Part shown: positions 11,736 through 24,260 of the stretch, one piece after another
Layout: the number at the start of each line of letters is the position of its first letter
How positions within the stretch are numbered: the first letter of the stretch is position 1
Assembly (NCBI GenBank): GCA_005406025.1
Contig: BGZK01001412.1
Span: forward strand, 62,001-126,000
Direction: 5' to 3'
DNA from: Eumeta japonica
Lineage: Eukaryota > Arthropoda > Insecta > Lepidoptera > Psychidae
DNA: 64,000 nt
Position numbers and translations under genes: made by a program
The notes under the pieces: model-generated
Told to the model about the DNA's origin: nothing
Database searches by the model: none
The model's input: the letters and a program-made list of their open reading frames with translations, nothing else

Positions 11736-14340
11736 CAGAATTAAAATATAGATGGTATTATTGATTTCTAGGTCTATAGACACGGAACCTGGAGTACAAA
11801 CTTGGAAAACTTTAAATAGAAGTTCAGAACTCACAATCAGCCAGTATTAGCACTTAGCCCGCGGCTAGCCTAAGGCCTTCTAACTCTTAACAAACCCGCC
11901 CAGTTTATGCGGGCAACTTTGCCATAACAGCTCTCGCAAATTAGAAATGGTGGAACCGAGCTTGCGATAGTACAAGTTTGTGTTTTTAATGAGTTTCGTG
12001 TTCTGAAAAATTAATTTAGAAAATTTGACCTCTCCTTTATTTAAATAATTAAAATGTCTACAGTTTCTTCTTTATTGTTCAATATACTGCAAAAATATTT
12101 AAAACCGTTGTATAGACGCAGCTTTACCTCTTCCGAATTTGGTAAAAGCAAATTAGTTTTCTTTCATTGAAATTTTCATTTCAAATTTTGAAGAAAAATT
12201 GGAGAAATTCTTTGTGTAAACCCAAGGATTTATGAATGAAGAAAACACTACTACCTATTTTTTTTACTTCTTAAAAAATTAATGCAAATAAAATTCTAAA
12301 TGTAAAGACTATAGCAACTAAATAGCGTACAACAATTATTATACATTTTCTTTGTTTTCCATTTTCTTCACCGAAAAAAAGTAACAATAGTGCTTCTTCT
12401 TTGGGATCCATTTCACTGCATCTTTTTGACATACAGAGCTATCGGCAGGCGTCGCCTTTCATAACAGAAGAACAACGTGCACTCGACGGCTGATCTCAAG
12501 CGTGACAGTGACATGCGAATTCACGTAACATTTGTTACAATTTCAGAAATGACCTCCATCCGTACAGACCATTAAATATGGAAATAGACCATAGTGCCCA
12601 CAGGATCACAGGATCAGACGTTTGTCTGTGACATTTAGGAAAATCCAGCTCGCAACACATCGCTGACTCTCAAACCACCAGTTCTTCCACCGCGAATCCT
12701 CATCCAATGAATTGAATATTGATTCGAGAGTATTTACAGGTATTTACAAATATTAAGTAAATTTTAAGTTTCTAATTATCTTAACTGTCAATTAATTAAA
12801 TACACTTACTACATACATTTCATGCTAAATCAGAACATTCTCGAGAATATGCAGATAGTCACATCTACTAGAGTATCAGATTGGCGCGTATGAGTCATCC
12901 AAGCTAAGCATACCTTGTAGTCCGAGCATACATGCCCTTAAATGATAAAAATAACTCGTAAAATCATGTTATTAAATCATTTTTTTTATTTTATCACGCT
13001 ATCTATTAGCGTTTTTTAGAACTAACTCAAATGCGACCATTCACACATTCCACCGCAAGCGGCATAGGCTGGCTGCGCTAGCGCCACCTGCGACTGAAAG
13101 CATAAGGAGCCAATGTTTATTTCGTATACGTTATATATTTAGCGTTATACTTTAAAATGTATACGCGTGTAGATGTTGCGTTTCGTTTCGTTATGGTGTA
13201 TCGTAATTACAAAGAGTTTTTCATAGTGTTGTTATATTTTTCTTTAAGGCAAATAATAAACTGTCTTCAAGTAATTATTTAACTTCACTAATTCACTGAT
13301 TTATTTAATAACCTTATAATTCACTTTTATTAATTCACTTTAGAAAAAATAAAAATATACCTGTCCTTGCGAAGTGTTATTAAATAAATTAAAATTTCCG
13401 CTTTTCGCCGTTGCCTTTTGAAGAAATTATTAAATTTATTGCATAAAGAAAGGAATTTGAATTTGTTTTTTTTTTCTAAATACATTTTCAGTAATATTTT
13501 CTAAGACAGACATTTCGTATGAAAAAAAAATAAGATTAATAATATTGTTTACTGTGTACCAAAAAATTAAAGGGTTTGAAACTCTTGTGGAAGTATACCA
13601 AGCTAAATTTTATATTAACTATAATTGTGTTGAAATTCAATTATTCTGACCTAAATAAAAAAAAGCGATATTGGTAATGTTCAACAGTATTATCAGCGCC
13701 TGTTTGCGAGATTATAGACAATATTTTGAACGAATATCGCAATCCCTACAAAAATTTAGAAGAATTAAAGTTTGTTAATATGCTTGAGAAAACTTTCTTC
13801 ACGCTGTATGAATTTTCCAGAAGAATCTGTCGGACAATAAGAGTCAGGTAGGTTAGGTGCCCGCCTATTTACATATTATACAGGGTATGCAAAGTTAAAT
13901 TTATTTTTTAACTTTGCATACCCTGCCTGAAGTCTTAGTGCACGCACTGGTGTCTGGTGGTATTCACTGGTGGTATTAAAACTAGCAACAGATACGCTCG
14001 CAACCAGCTCGCGTGAGATACAGTCACGGGGCAAGCCTACTAATTGAAGGTCTGTATACCATCAGAAAACTATCAGATTTTTCCCATAGATATGTTATTA
14101 TGATTATGAATGTTTAGTAAAATGAACGTTTTGATACCTTATAACACATTTTGATAAAATAAAAACAATGGGAATTACATAATCATAAGAATTGCACATG
14201 ATTATGAAACCACTAAAACAACCACTCAAACTACCACTAAGATTACAAATTCGTTTAAAAATAAAAATGTATTTTTAATGAAAAATAACATAATTAGTGT
14301 AAAAAATAACAAATTTTATACAATGTACATTCGACTGAAA
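11736..14340. other. Intergenic DNA with minor repeats
   Basis: No gene is recognised. GC-richer stretches at 11860-11970, 12430-12680 and 13030-13110 may be old repeats or regulatory DNA. One strong hairpin lies at 13881-13925 and is listed separately. Confidence 0.5.
13881..13925. repeat. Perfect 18-bp inverted repeat (hairpin)
   Basis: The arm CAGGGTATGCAAAGTTAA at 13881-13898 is matched exactly by its reverse complement at 13908-13925 with a 9-base spacer. The arms begin with CAGGGTATGC, which resembles a transposon end, so this may be a collapsed miniature element. Confidence 0.85.
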
Positions 14341-15300
14341 ACCATAGTGTTCTTTTTTTTGTATTTCTGCGCGTGCGAAGGGCAAGGAGGGGCCAAAATC
14401 CATTATGGACAGTCCGTGCGCCTGGATGCACGGGGTGTGTCCGACTTTCACGACTAAAAACTCTCTGAAGCATTAAAGCGCTTGCCTTTAGCCCGTAGGC
14501 TTTTCAGACTTCATCTAAGGGGCCAGAAGGCACTAGAGAGTGCCAACGGCGCGAAGGTCAGGAAACCCTTCCGGGTTACCATGACGTATTAACGTCATAG
14601 GTGAATGTGTTGCCCCGGGAAGAGGCAAAAATAACTAAACTGCCTATTACACTGAGTAATAGATTAATAGTATACGACGCTTGAAAAAGCGAGTAGTGGA
14701 AAGGGTTGGCAAAAAACCGCGAAGGCGGTAATAAAACTAACGGTTCCGGTTGAGGGCATATGCCCTTGAATTACTGAATTTAAATTTAAAATCCACAAAA
14801 TAACCTATTACCTCTACGTGAAGATGTAACGCAACATAACTGAATTAAATTCGAAATGGATTGGCCATCAATAACAGAATTTGACCGCGAACCGTGACGC
14901 TGAGCGAAACCCGTCCCCAAAGGTTGCTGCTGGTCAGCATGCGGTCGCCCTCACGTAGTTAATGGTAAACCATTTACGCGCGTAAAAACACGCGAAATAA
15001 CTAAAATTGCGATCGGTATCTGAGTGTGAAAACTACAAGAGCACTCCCCAGGCGCAGAAACCGTGTGCGGGCTCGGCGTGCAGACGGCAGGGTCGCCGGA
15101 GCTTGTCGCCGGGACGGACGCCCGCGGTTTAACTGCCGCCGCGCGGCACCCCACACACTCGTACACGCGCGGAGCCCGACACTACGGAACGCGGCTCGAA
15201 GGAACACTGCCACGCAGTAACACACTAAACTAAGCGGGTGGTCCAGGGGACTGAACCGAAGGCGACCGATCGCAACGGAGGAACAACCGGAACTGTGCCA
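14341..15300. other. GC-rich block of unknown origin with many short palindromes
   Basis: GC content rises sharply over about 950 bp and falls again at both ends. Several short self-complementary segments are packed close together: AAGGCACTAGAGAGTGCC near 14527, GACGTATTAACGTC near 14582, ACCGCGAAGGCGGT near 14716 and GGGCATATGCCC near 14754. The most CpG-rich part is 15030-15290. Open frames here (for example 15026-15220 plus and 15001-15225 minus) overlap on both strands, contain low-complexity Arg/Ala runs and match nothing I know, so I do not call them genes. It could be an untranslated retroelement region, a structured non-coding RNA or a CpG-rich promoter. Confidence 0.45.
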
Positions 15301-16749
15301 AAGAGTTCGAATAATTTTTCTTTACTTTATAATTAAAATCAGTTATCACATAAAAATATAATTAAGATTCTCTGAGTCACCTAAACCTATTTATAATGAA
15401 TCATTATTCGTCAAATTATACAATGTTTCCAGTATGTGATTTTCAAATTTCGCCTTAAACTTGATGAGTACGTATCAAATCAAAAGTATCTTCATTTCGT
15501 ATAATGTATTGTATTATGTAGTACTTAGCGTATGTAGAATATAGTGTAATTAAATTAAACTTTAAATTGTTCCACCTTACCACACACTCCAAACGCTTAT
15601 TTGCCATTATTAGAATCGAATAAATGTCGATACGATTCATAACTTTCATACAGTAACTACACTTGTATATTCGACTTGATAATTCGTTGGGCTTATCTTG
15701 GTTGATTGCCAATGCTGTGTCTATTATTTATTTTCCATTACGAGGTAAAATGTATCAATAACATACCATTACTTATTTTACGTCAACTTGTCTTTCTGTC
15801 CGTTATGAATTTTAGATATTTTTTTTTCATTTAATGTGGATATCATTCGTACAAACTCTTTGTAGCAGATGTAATTATTATTTTATAAATATTACTATAT
15901 GTTTCTTAAACATTTTTATAACAACGCAAACCGATAACATCGAACCACAGCGACGAATAAACGTGCAACATACATACATAAAGAGTTACACAAGATGAAC
16001 CTTTTTGGATAGATGCCAGTGGAAAGTTATCGGAATATTCCCTTTGTGACGTAATATCTTCCCAATTCAGATTCTGTTCCCAGAAAATCACAATAGGATA
16101 TAATTTCTAATACATCACAGAGAAAAAGGTTTAATCGATGAAGGAAATAATTTTTAATGACTGTAGATATTTTGAATGAGGTAGAACATTTATTGACTCC
16201 AGTAAGATCTTCTTGAACCAGAAAAATCAATTTGTTTTTTTTTTTCTGATTGAGATGAAATTCTCCAAAAAAGAATACGTGGCTCGAGAATATTTGACTT
16301 AAATCAACCATTTTACCTTTCTGTGCAAGGATTTTGTCTTATAATACTGTTAGTACGGTTTGGTAAAATAGCGGAAATTTCAAAACATCAGTTTGCCAGA
16401 AGACTCGAAACATCAAACTCGCCGACTGACCCTCGACCCGTGCCCATCAGCGAAAGAACAACACTTAACGGATTTACATAGGCCAGGCCGCACCCGCCCA
16501 GAACGCGCTATTAAAACTTATCAACTTCGCGGCCGCGCGTGACACTTCGCCAATTTAATGTTTTTCCTCCGACATCTCACTTTTATTATACGTTTTAACG
16601 CACTATTCGAATACAGATAACTGGCGTTTGTCGCGACTCGAAAATAATTTATATGAATAACTTGACGCGTCTAAAATTCTTCAACGAGAATTTTTGTATT
16701 TTGGAAAATATCACCGTCACTCCATCGCTCCGTGATACGGATGGTCTGA
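15301..16749. other. Intergenic DNA
   Basis: AT-rich with no recognised gene. A second GC-rich patch lies at about 16400-16545 and includes a NotI-like GCGGCCGC. It could be regulatory. Confidence 0.45.
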
Positions 16750-17175
16750 CTTCGAATATAACAAAATGAAGCAACTAAGGAGTGGAGCCGTGCTGTGGTC
16801 AAGTTGATTGCAGCACGAAAATGGGCCATGCTGACCGGTCAGATTTCCACACCCTTACAAAATACACACGTGTAGTAATAACTTTAGCTGTTACGTTTCG
16901 TCCAGTAAGTGATCGTTCCAGTGGCTCGCTTCCCTCTGCATCACCCGACTCTCCCTTCTTCAATCCCCCTTCGATCAGTTGTTTTATTCCTACTCGAGAG
17001 ACCGGAAACGCACTGGTGACTCGATGTGACTGATGTCTCCTTTAAGTTTTTGCTGGGGTCCATGGGCGGCAATGACCACCAACTCTCTGGTGGATCGTTT
17101 GCCCACTTTGAAATATGCTTTAAAAAACTCGTAAGATGCTCTAGGATTATCTCCAGTGGTAATACCGCCCACACT
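16750..17175 (+). repeat. Degenerate lepidopteran SINE/LINE-tail repeat, copy 1
   Basis: The 3' part (GGTGACTCGATGTGACTG, then GTCCATGGGCGG, AATGACCACC, TCTGGTGG and GTTTGCCC) follows the order of a tail found on many moth and butterfly retroelements. A second diverged copy lies at 61790-62130. The region before the tail is probably the body of the same element. Overlapping small frames on both strands are by-products. Confidence 0.55.
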
Positions 17176-19894
17176 TTGATTCTATTTTTATGAGAAATGA
17201 TTTAAAGGTCATCGTATTCTCATATAGACTGAATATCAAAATGTCATTAAACCACACCTTTCCAGCCTCGCATTCAAATTCAAAATACTTCCAACCCTCA
17301 AGTGATCATTACCTGATTTAAATTTTGTTAATCCCTTAGACTCCATATGATATTTGACGATCGGTCGACATAATGAAGTTTAAATGAACCATAGATAAAG
17401 TGACCGTTTTCATTTTTTTGTCAAAACGGGATATTGAAAAAAATCCCCAACTATATCACAAAAAATAAAATCACTGCTTGTTATGTTATTATCACAAAAA
17501 ATAAACAAGCAGTCACGATAATTGTGACTCAAGTCAGTTAAAACGCGGCTAACGCGCTTAAATGAGTAACGTCACGTAAATCATAAGAAATGTATGTGTT
17601 TTTATCGGTGTAAAATTCAATTAAAAATCACTTTTCATTGACCTTTCCTTGAAAACGGGACAATTCAGCGTCCCGATGCCTTTCTCGGGAGCACCGGGAC
17701 GGAGTACCGAAAAAAGGGACAGTCCCGTTTAAAACGGGACGTGTGGTCATTTTAACCATACATCCATTATTTATCAAAAGGGCCTCATAGGAAATGAACC
17801 GGGATGGAAAATCTTTGTTTCTTCAATAAACCGGTTGTCCTATGTTTCCTTAAGCGCTAATACGCAGCTGTCTAATTCTAATTTGCCCAATACTCGGCTC
17901 ATCACCTTTTGCTTACTTGCATTTTGCATCGAAGATCAACTCGTTTCTTTAGCGTCATCTTGATTATGGCCATATTGTTCACAATTAACTGACAGGCATT
18001 AAAAATCGCTTACTTTTTATTACTAAGTAATATAAAACTTGCTTTTTACTTAACCATCGTTAAAAAAAACTGTTTTGCGAACGAGTAGTAAAATGGGGAA
18101 TCCTTAAAATATGATAATATATTTCAAGTGTTATTTTATAACATACGAGAAAAAACGTAATTTTACTTTGAGTCTGTTGCTATTTTTTCAGTACACGCGT
18201 AGTGTAATCCGTGATGCAATCCGTGAGAATCATATTATTATAATACTAATAATAAGAGATGATTAGAGGTGATGATGAATGATTTAGTGTAACACCACTA
18301 TCATTAAAAAAAAACCAAAAAGGAAATCGTTTGCATTCAAGACACATTCTCGAAGAAAACCAGGAAAAAAATGTTTATTCACCGACGGTACGAGAATGCC
18401 TTTCTCAAATAAGAATACTTATATCTCTCGTCGTGTATAAGACTCGCTAATCAAATCAAGCCACGAAATAACGAATAAAGCCGCATTATGCGTGGTTAGA
18501 TGTGGTTTCGCGTGTGCTCATAGTAAGGGATTTATGATTAGGTCCATTATTAAATGGATGTGGTATAACCACGCCTCCATTACGAAGTGTAAACTTCAAA
18601 TTAAAATAAATCGTAACAATTAGAAAAAAATATATTTTTCCCTTATGTATAGTTTATTGGAATTGAAATATTTTTTTTATTTTGAAAATAAAATTTTCTA
18701 CTACTCGGTAAACTATGATATTATTGTGTTACAATAAATGTACTCACGTCAATACTGTTAACTTCTTATTTCATCAAAGAAGTTCTTATATCGAGCATTG
18801 CCTCTTTGGATCGGAATCGATATTGTACTTCCTGTGACTTACCTGACATTAAGTCATGTAAAATTTGAGTTTTAGATGTACCTCATCCATTTCAAGTAGT
18901 GCTTTGTCCAAGCTAGTTTATTATTTGGCAATAGTATAATTAAAAGACAATTAAAGCTCTGATTAATATTTATATGTCAAAACCCTAACTGCAATTTCAA
19001 AAATAAATATCAATCTGATTTGATTCATAGTAAAGTCACATTTTCGACAGAATTAAATTGTCTTGTCGCATGTTCAAATATCTAGACAAAATATGGTACA
19101 ACGTGATTCATTTAAAAACATACACGACCATAAAGAACATTTGTTCTTAAACTTCGATGATCGTGCTTAGTTTTCAAATCGTAGCCCTTATTTTGCGGTA
19201 CACAGTTATTGCCGGCCCTATAATTTGGTGCATGTTTGCATCAGCGGGTGTGTGTGCTGTCATATGACTCGCTCATCTCTTATGGAGCATGTAAGAAATA
19301 ACGTGTGCCTATGAGGATACGCATTGTATTATAGTCCTTTATAGAAGGACTATAGTTTTTGATTCCGGTTCTGTGCAAAATATACATAATTCACCCGCGA
19401 CTGACAACAAATTCGTTTCGATATCGATGTCCCAATTGTCGAGCACGCTCACGATTCTGTACCAGAATAACCCATATTCTTACATAATGCAGCATTTTTT
19501 TTTTATTATAGAACTATGCCATTCCTAGTCCTGATTTTAATGTCAGTCGCGATTTAGATGTCCAGCCCATGTTCAACGTTCTTTCTTGAACATTTTTGTT
19601 ACAAATAACCAATCGGCATAAGCAAAGAATTCATTCTAAGATCGCGCATTCGAAGCCGCGAGCAGAAGTTAAAGTATCAACTTATCTAGCGGTTTATAGA
19701 AAATGAAATTAATCTACGTGTTATTTTGATGTTTAAGCTATATTACTATAGAGTTTCAGCTAGTTCTATTCTGCCGTCAAAGAGTGATTGAGTAACAAAT
19801 ATCCAAACAAACAAACTTGATCGTTCACAATATTAGTAGGAAAAATTTAAGAAAATTAATATCCTAACTTTGGCATCATAATACATGTACGAAA
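17176..19894. other. Intergenic DNA
   Basis: No gene is recognised. The segment 17398-17755 may be an old DNA element: it ends in a near-perfect palindrome of GTCCCGTTT and AAACGGGAC (17722-17740), and AAAACGGGA recurs inside, but its outer ends do not match well enough to call. Confidence 0.45.
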
Positions 19895-20401
19895 ACCTGG
19901 TATATGTCAAGAGAAATAGAATCGCTTCAAAAAAGAAGCGACATCCATAACATTAACACTAGACGTAAGAACGATCTTGCTGGTCGTAAAACCCGTCTAA
20001 GTTAATAAATCGTTTAAGGGGCAGTGTGTGCGCTTTTATAATAAAATCCCAGCAGAAATTCAAATTATGCCATTTGCTGAGTTTAAATGTTTCGTTAAAG
20101 GAAAATGCTATTATACCGTATTGGAATATCATAATGAAAAAAGGCCCTGGGATTGAGATGCTCGCCGATCAGGTTATTTCATATTATTTTTAAATGTACA
20201 TAGACTAAATTATTTGTATTGATGAGTAAAAAGAGCAAGCCTTGAGTTCCTTGCCCGCTCTTCTCTCGGTGAATCAGCGTTTGGAATGGGTGGTAATGTC
20301 GAAATGAATTTATTAATGACGTATTTAAAGTGTAATTTCATTACCAACGAAATATTTCATTTTTTTTGATTTCAGATTTCATTTGATTTGATTTGATTTA
20401 T
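19895..20401 (+). mobile_element. 3' end of a decayed non-LTR retrotransposon with (TTGAT)n tail
   Basis: A plus-strand frame ending at the TGA at 20154-20156 contains RFYNKIPAEIQ (from about 20028) followed by FAEFKCFVKGK and CYYTVLEYHNEKRPWD. This is the usual C-terminus of a reverse-transcriptase polyprotein of the CR1/BMC1 type, where a YNKIP motif is followed by a KFK..VK segment and a YY motif. Upstream, a decayed stretch near 19905-20000 contains NTRRKNDLAGRKTRLS, matching the preceding part of the same C-terminus. The 3' UTR includes CCTTGCCCGCTCTTCTC and the element stops in repeated TTGAT units at 20378-20400, a typical tail. It lacks its 5' part, including the catalytic domain. The clade is an inference. 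Confidence 0.75.
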
Positions 20402-23400
20402 CACTTGTAGCCGGCAATCAATAGTATTTTCTTTAAGTACCAATCGACTGAAAAAATATAAATTATGTTTTTATTTTTTCCTTTTTTCTTCTTCTATTTT
20501 GCAATTCAATGTCTGCCCACGAGCATATCCTTAATGTCTCAATGACAATTTTAATGATCTGCCTTTAATGTAATATCATAAAATACACAATAATAAGAAT
20601 TATACCCTATATGTTATCGACCCGAAATAATTATTTTCTAACGTTTAGTAATTGGTTATAGATTAATCGTGCACATGCATTAATTTGCTACTGTTTAGCT
20701 CCCCTTTTACGATACGTCATGTATCGTAAAAGGGGACAACACAATTTAAAAAAACAAATCTCATTAAAATCCTAAAATTGTTCTAAAGAGTTTAAAAGTT
20801 AGTAACAACAAATACAGAAATCGTTCTCTGAGCGTGTCCTCTTCCAGTTTCGAAGACCATTATCGCTCTAAAATTGTTAAGTTAAAAAAATTATTACTTA
20901 AGTTTGATGGAAACTCCTTCCGTTCACCCAAAGCGAGTTAGGGGAAGTTGTGCTGAGCAGCGTTGAGCTTTTGTCCGCGGATTAGCACAGCTTTTATGCT
21001 CAAAGAAAAACTTATCAGAACTTTCAAGTGCCTACTTTAAAAAATAGCATGAGATATAACGCTTATTTGAAGATTCATCCCACCTAGGAAAATGAAAATT
21101 ATTTTTTTAATAGCATCTGAAAAAAATTAAAATTTTCTTTAAATTAAGTGCAAGTTATTCATTTTCGTTCGAATTTTACAAATCAAGATTTCAACAGCTC
21201 TTACGTGTTGAAGTCCCAATAAGTTTTTAAATTACTCTACGCGTCGATATTAAAATCTAATCACCTCTTTTCCCAAAATAGTTGCATCAGTTGCCGTAAA
21301 TTATGTAAATACTTGTTGATTAGTACGAAGGTATCATTCAAAAAATTTTTTTCAAAAAGTGACTTTATAGTATACTTTTTAAACTATTCTACGAATTAAT
21401 TTCAAAATCTAACCAGTTTTTCTCTTTAAAAAAAGTCTATCATAGCAAACTACATCAAAACCGGTTGGTTCTTTTGAGAAATATTGTTAACCAAAAAGTA
21501 AATAAAAGGCTTTTTTAAAAATAACTAGTAAAATTCTTGATGGATTGATATATCGTACTCGGTCATGTTTTTGGGCTTAAAAAACTGCCTCGGACGCCGT
21601 ATATGAAGAAAACTCTTATGACGCGTTCGAAGAATATAAAAGAAATAACTTTTTTTCTAAATAAAATTTAGATTTTTGAACTCGAAGTGCACAAAACATA
21701 TTATAACCATATTTTAGAGCCCGGATAGCCTGAAAATGTATTATAATTTATTTATATTTTTTGAAACGCTTCGAATGACTTGTAAGGTCAACTAACCTTC
21801 GGATTAATGAGTTTGAGAGGCTCAAAAACTTATAGGTAATTACATTTTGAAATTCAAGGGGTCGAAAAGCACACCAATAAATATCATAGGGGTAAGTTCT
21901 AGGGATGACTTTCATGGTCAGCTGTTTTACAGATTGTTCTATTCTTGCCTCTACTTGACCTTGGAGAATTTCATGAGCCAGATCATTTTCATGTGCATTC
22001 CTCGACTTTTGATTCAGATCTCGATAGTTCCTCACACCGCTATAGTTAGTTCTTTTGACGTATCATGCTTCGGGTGGCAAGGTCACTAGAATTTTCAACG
22101 TAACTACGTTTAACAAGTTCCGTAATAAAAATATTGAATTACAATTCTTACTTAGTTTGTTATTACAAACTAGTTGAAGTTTTAAATCAAAACTTTGTAG
22201 ATATTTTAAACATTATAAATTGTAGAATATGGTACGTATAGAACAGAAAAGAATTTTAGTATTCTTGATAAAGAGAGAAGATAAGCATTAGTAAAGCCAA
22301 ACTTTTTTTTTTCAATTTATGCAAATTATAGGTACGGAAGCGGTAACATATCATGAAGTAATTTCGAAGGTAAATCTATATACATATAAGCAAAGTTTGT
22401 TTTCTTCGTCCGAGGTAAACTCAAAAACTACTGAACCGATCGGCATGGGACCGCGACCATTCGACGCAGAATTAATTGTATATGGTTTTAGGCTATCTAT
22501 CTTTTTAATTTCATCAACCCTTTGCCACTTTTTTTTCAATTTATTTGTGTAATCATTTTTTCCTCGACACTCGCGCCGCTCTCGCGCGATACTGTTTTCT
22601 GGCTCATAATAGAGAAGAATTATTTGACGTAAATTCTATATTTCTATAAGTTGCCATAGAAACAACTATAGTCATTTGGTTTTTTTTTAATATAACCTAA
22701 ATATTTGATTGATTGAAAGCTCAGAATAAGCTAAAAAAGGATTAAAGATGTCAAGTAAAGAGAGTATTGAAAGTTTATGTTTGTGAGCTGATCATGTGTT
22801 TATACGATAATTAGTCACATGAGATTAAATCTCAAACTATGGGTAAGTCATATTTTTTAAACTGATATATAAAAATAATTTGATTGAATTATTCTATAAA
22901 ATTTTAGTTTTGTAATTTTTATGAACTTCTTGATATTATGAATTATTATAAAAAAGAAAATAAATCAAGAAAGTGTTACATTGGATGCACTACAATAGAG
23001 TTTCTTTAAGAGATGGAAGATTCCACGAAGGGATCGGCTGCTACGAAGAGGTTGATAATGAAAGCGAATAATACATATATATTATTATCACGGTTTGTTC
23101 TAAGTGAAAATTACCCGCATGGAGCGCGCTATTTAAGTAGCTAAAAAATTAGGCAACGTGAAGTTCGTAATTCATTTCTTCCTCTGAGGTTACAATTAAT
23201 TTTTTACTGAGGTTGTAATTAATTTTTTAAGCGCATGCGGAAAATTAAAAAAGAATTAACCAACAAAGTGTTCAGGTACCCATAATGCGTAGAATTCGGA
23301 CGGTTATTTATTTGAATTTTTTGTATTATTTAATAATTTTTTTTTCAATTTTGAAAATATTTTTTTATTTTGGTTCTTCTATATATTTTCGAGAACATAA

Positions 23401-24075
23401 AACAGAGTCGTTGGCACAACGGCAATGGGGTTGAATCCTCGGAAATTAAATGGTGAATACACCAAGGGGTCGACGACGAAGCTATGCCCGTAGAGGCAGA
23501 CAACGCTGACTTCCACGACCTAAAAACTTTTAAAAAATCGACCATGTTATTATTGAAAAATTTGGTAAGTGAAAGAATGTGGTAAAATATGCGACAGACT
23601 TAATACTTCGTACAACCTATATTATCCCGTCTGCCGTATATTCAGCCGCAATCATCTTACCATGTTTTCTTCAATGACATCCCTCAGCTCTCGCTGAGGG
23701 TCTGAGATCATGACATCATGGTCAAAGTCAGCCTGGCTAACATGAAGGCCAAAAGAAAAATGGTCCGTGAATAGAAATTCACGGTAACCAAATAGTTCCC
23801 GGACGTGTCCTCTGAATCAGAAAAAAAAATTGTCAAATTTTATTCAAAAATATAAAATAATTAAACATAAACGTTAAATTTATAAGACTTACCGATAGAG
23901 TCTTCCCGCCGGAAGAACGGAGGTCCATTAAAACGTTGCATAATTAATGCGACACAATCGATGTTGCTTCTCTAAAATTTGCTTTGAGACTGATTCGTTT
24001 TGTTTAGATTGCTTTTTTTATTTATTTAATTTGAACGAATTTATGGAACAAAAGCATATATATACATATATATTA
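20402..24075. other. Intergenic DNA
   Basis: No gene is recognised. Contents include the hairpin at 20701-20735 and long AT-rich stretches. Short frames around 21750-22090, 22320-22550 and 23345-23545 occur on both strands and show no family signature. Confidence 0.5.
20701..20735. repeat. Perfect 15-bp hairpin
   Basis: The arms CCCCTTTTACGATAC (20701-20715) and GTATCGTAAAAGGGG (20721-20735) are exact reverse complements separated by five bases (GTCAT). Confidence 0.9.
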
Positions 24076-24257
24076 GTGTCTGCCAAAATTAAATTTCTGT
24101 GAAGGACCTTTTAAAATCGGAATTTTGAGTTCCTCTTTTAATAGGAGCTGTATTTTATGAAAATCAAATAAATTGCCTTCTCCTAAAATATTTCAGGAAG
24201 TAACTCAAAATTCCGATTTTAGAAGGACCATTGTAGAAATTGGACTTTGGCACACCC
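24076..24257. mobile_element. Tc1/mariner-type MITE flanked by TA
   Basis: The 182-bp unit has inverted repeats of about 55 bp: the left arm starts GTGTCTGCCAAAATTAAATT, and the inverse of the right arm starts GGGTGTGCCAAAGTCCAATT. The inner ends of both arms share AAATCGGAATTTTGAGTT. It is bounded by TA on each side, the target duplication used by the Tc1/mariner group. It has no coding capacity and needs a transposase from elsewhere. Confidence 0.75.
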
Positions 24258-24260
24258 TAA

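Noticed and set aside
15001..15225. Overlapping Arg/Ala-rich frames on both strands
   Set aside because: They arise from high GC content; neither has a motif, and both strands are open over the same bases.
16782..17174. Small frames on both strands at 16.8-17.2 kb
   Set aside because: They overlap a degenerate SINE/LINE-tail repeat with a second copy near 62 kb.
17398..17755. A TIR transposon with AACGGGA ends
   Set aside because: The outer ends align poorly and no target duplication is visible; only the internal palindrome is clear.
23345..23545. Minus-strand frame of 66 codons
   Set aside because: It has no recognisable domain or splice context and is no longer than expected by chance.
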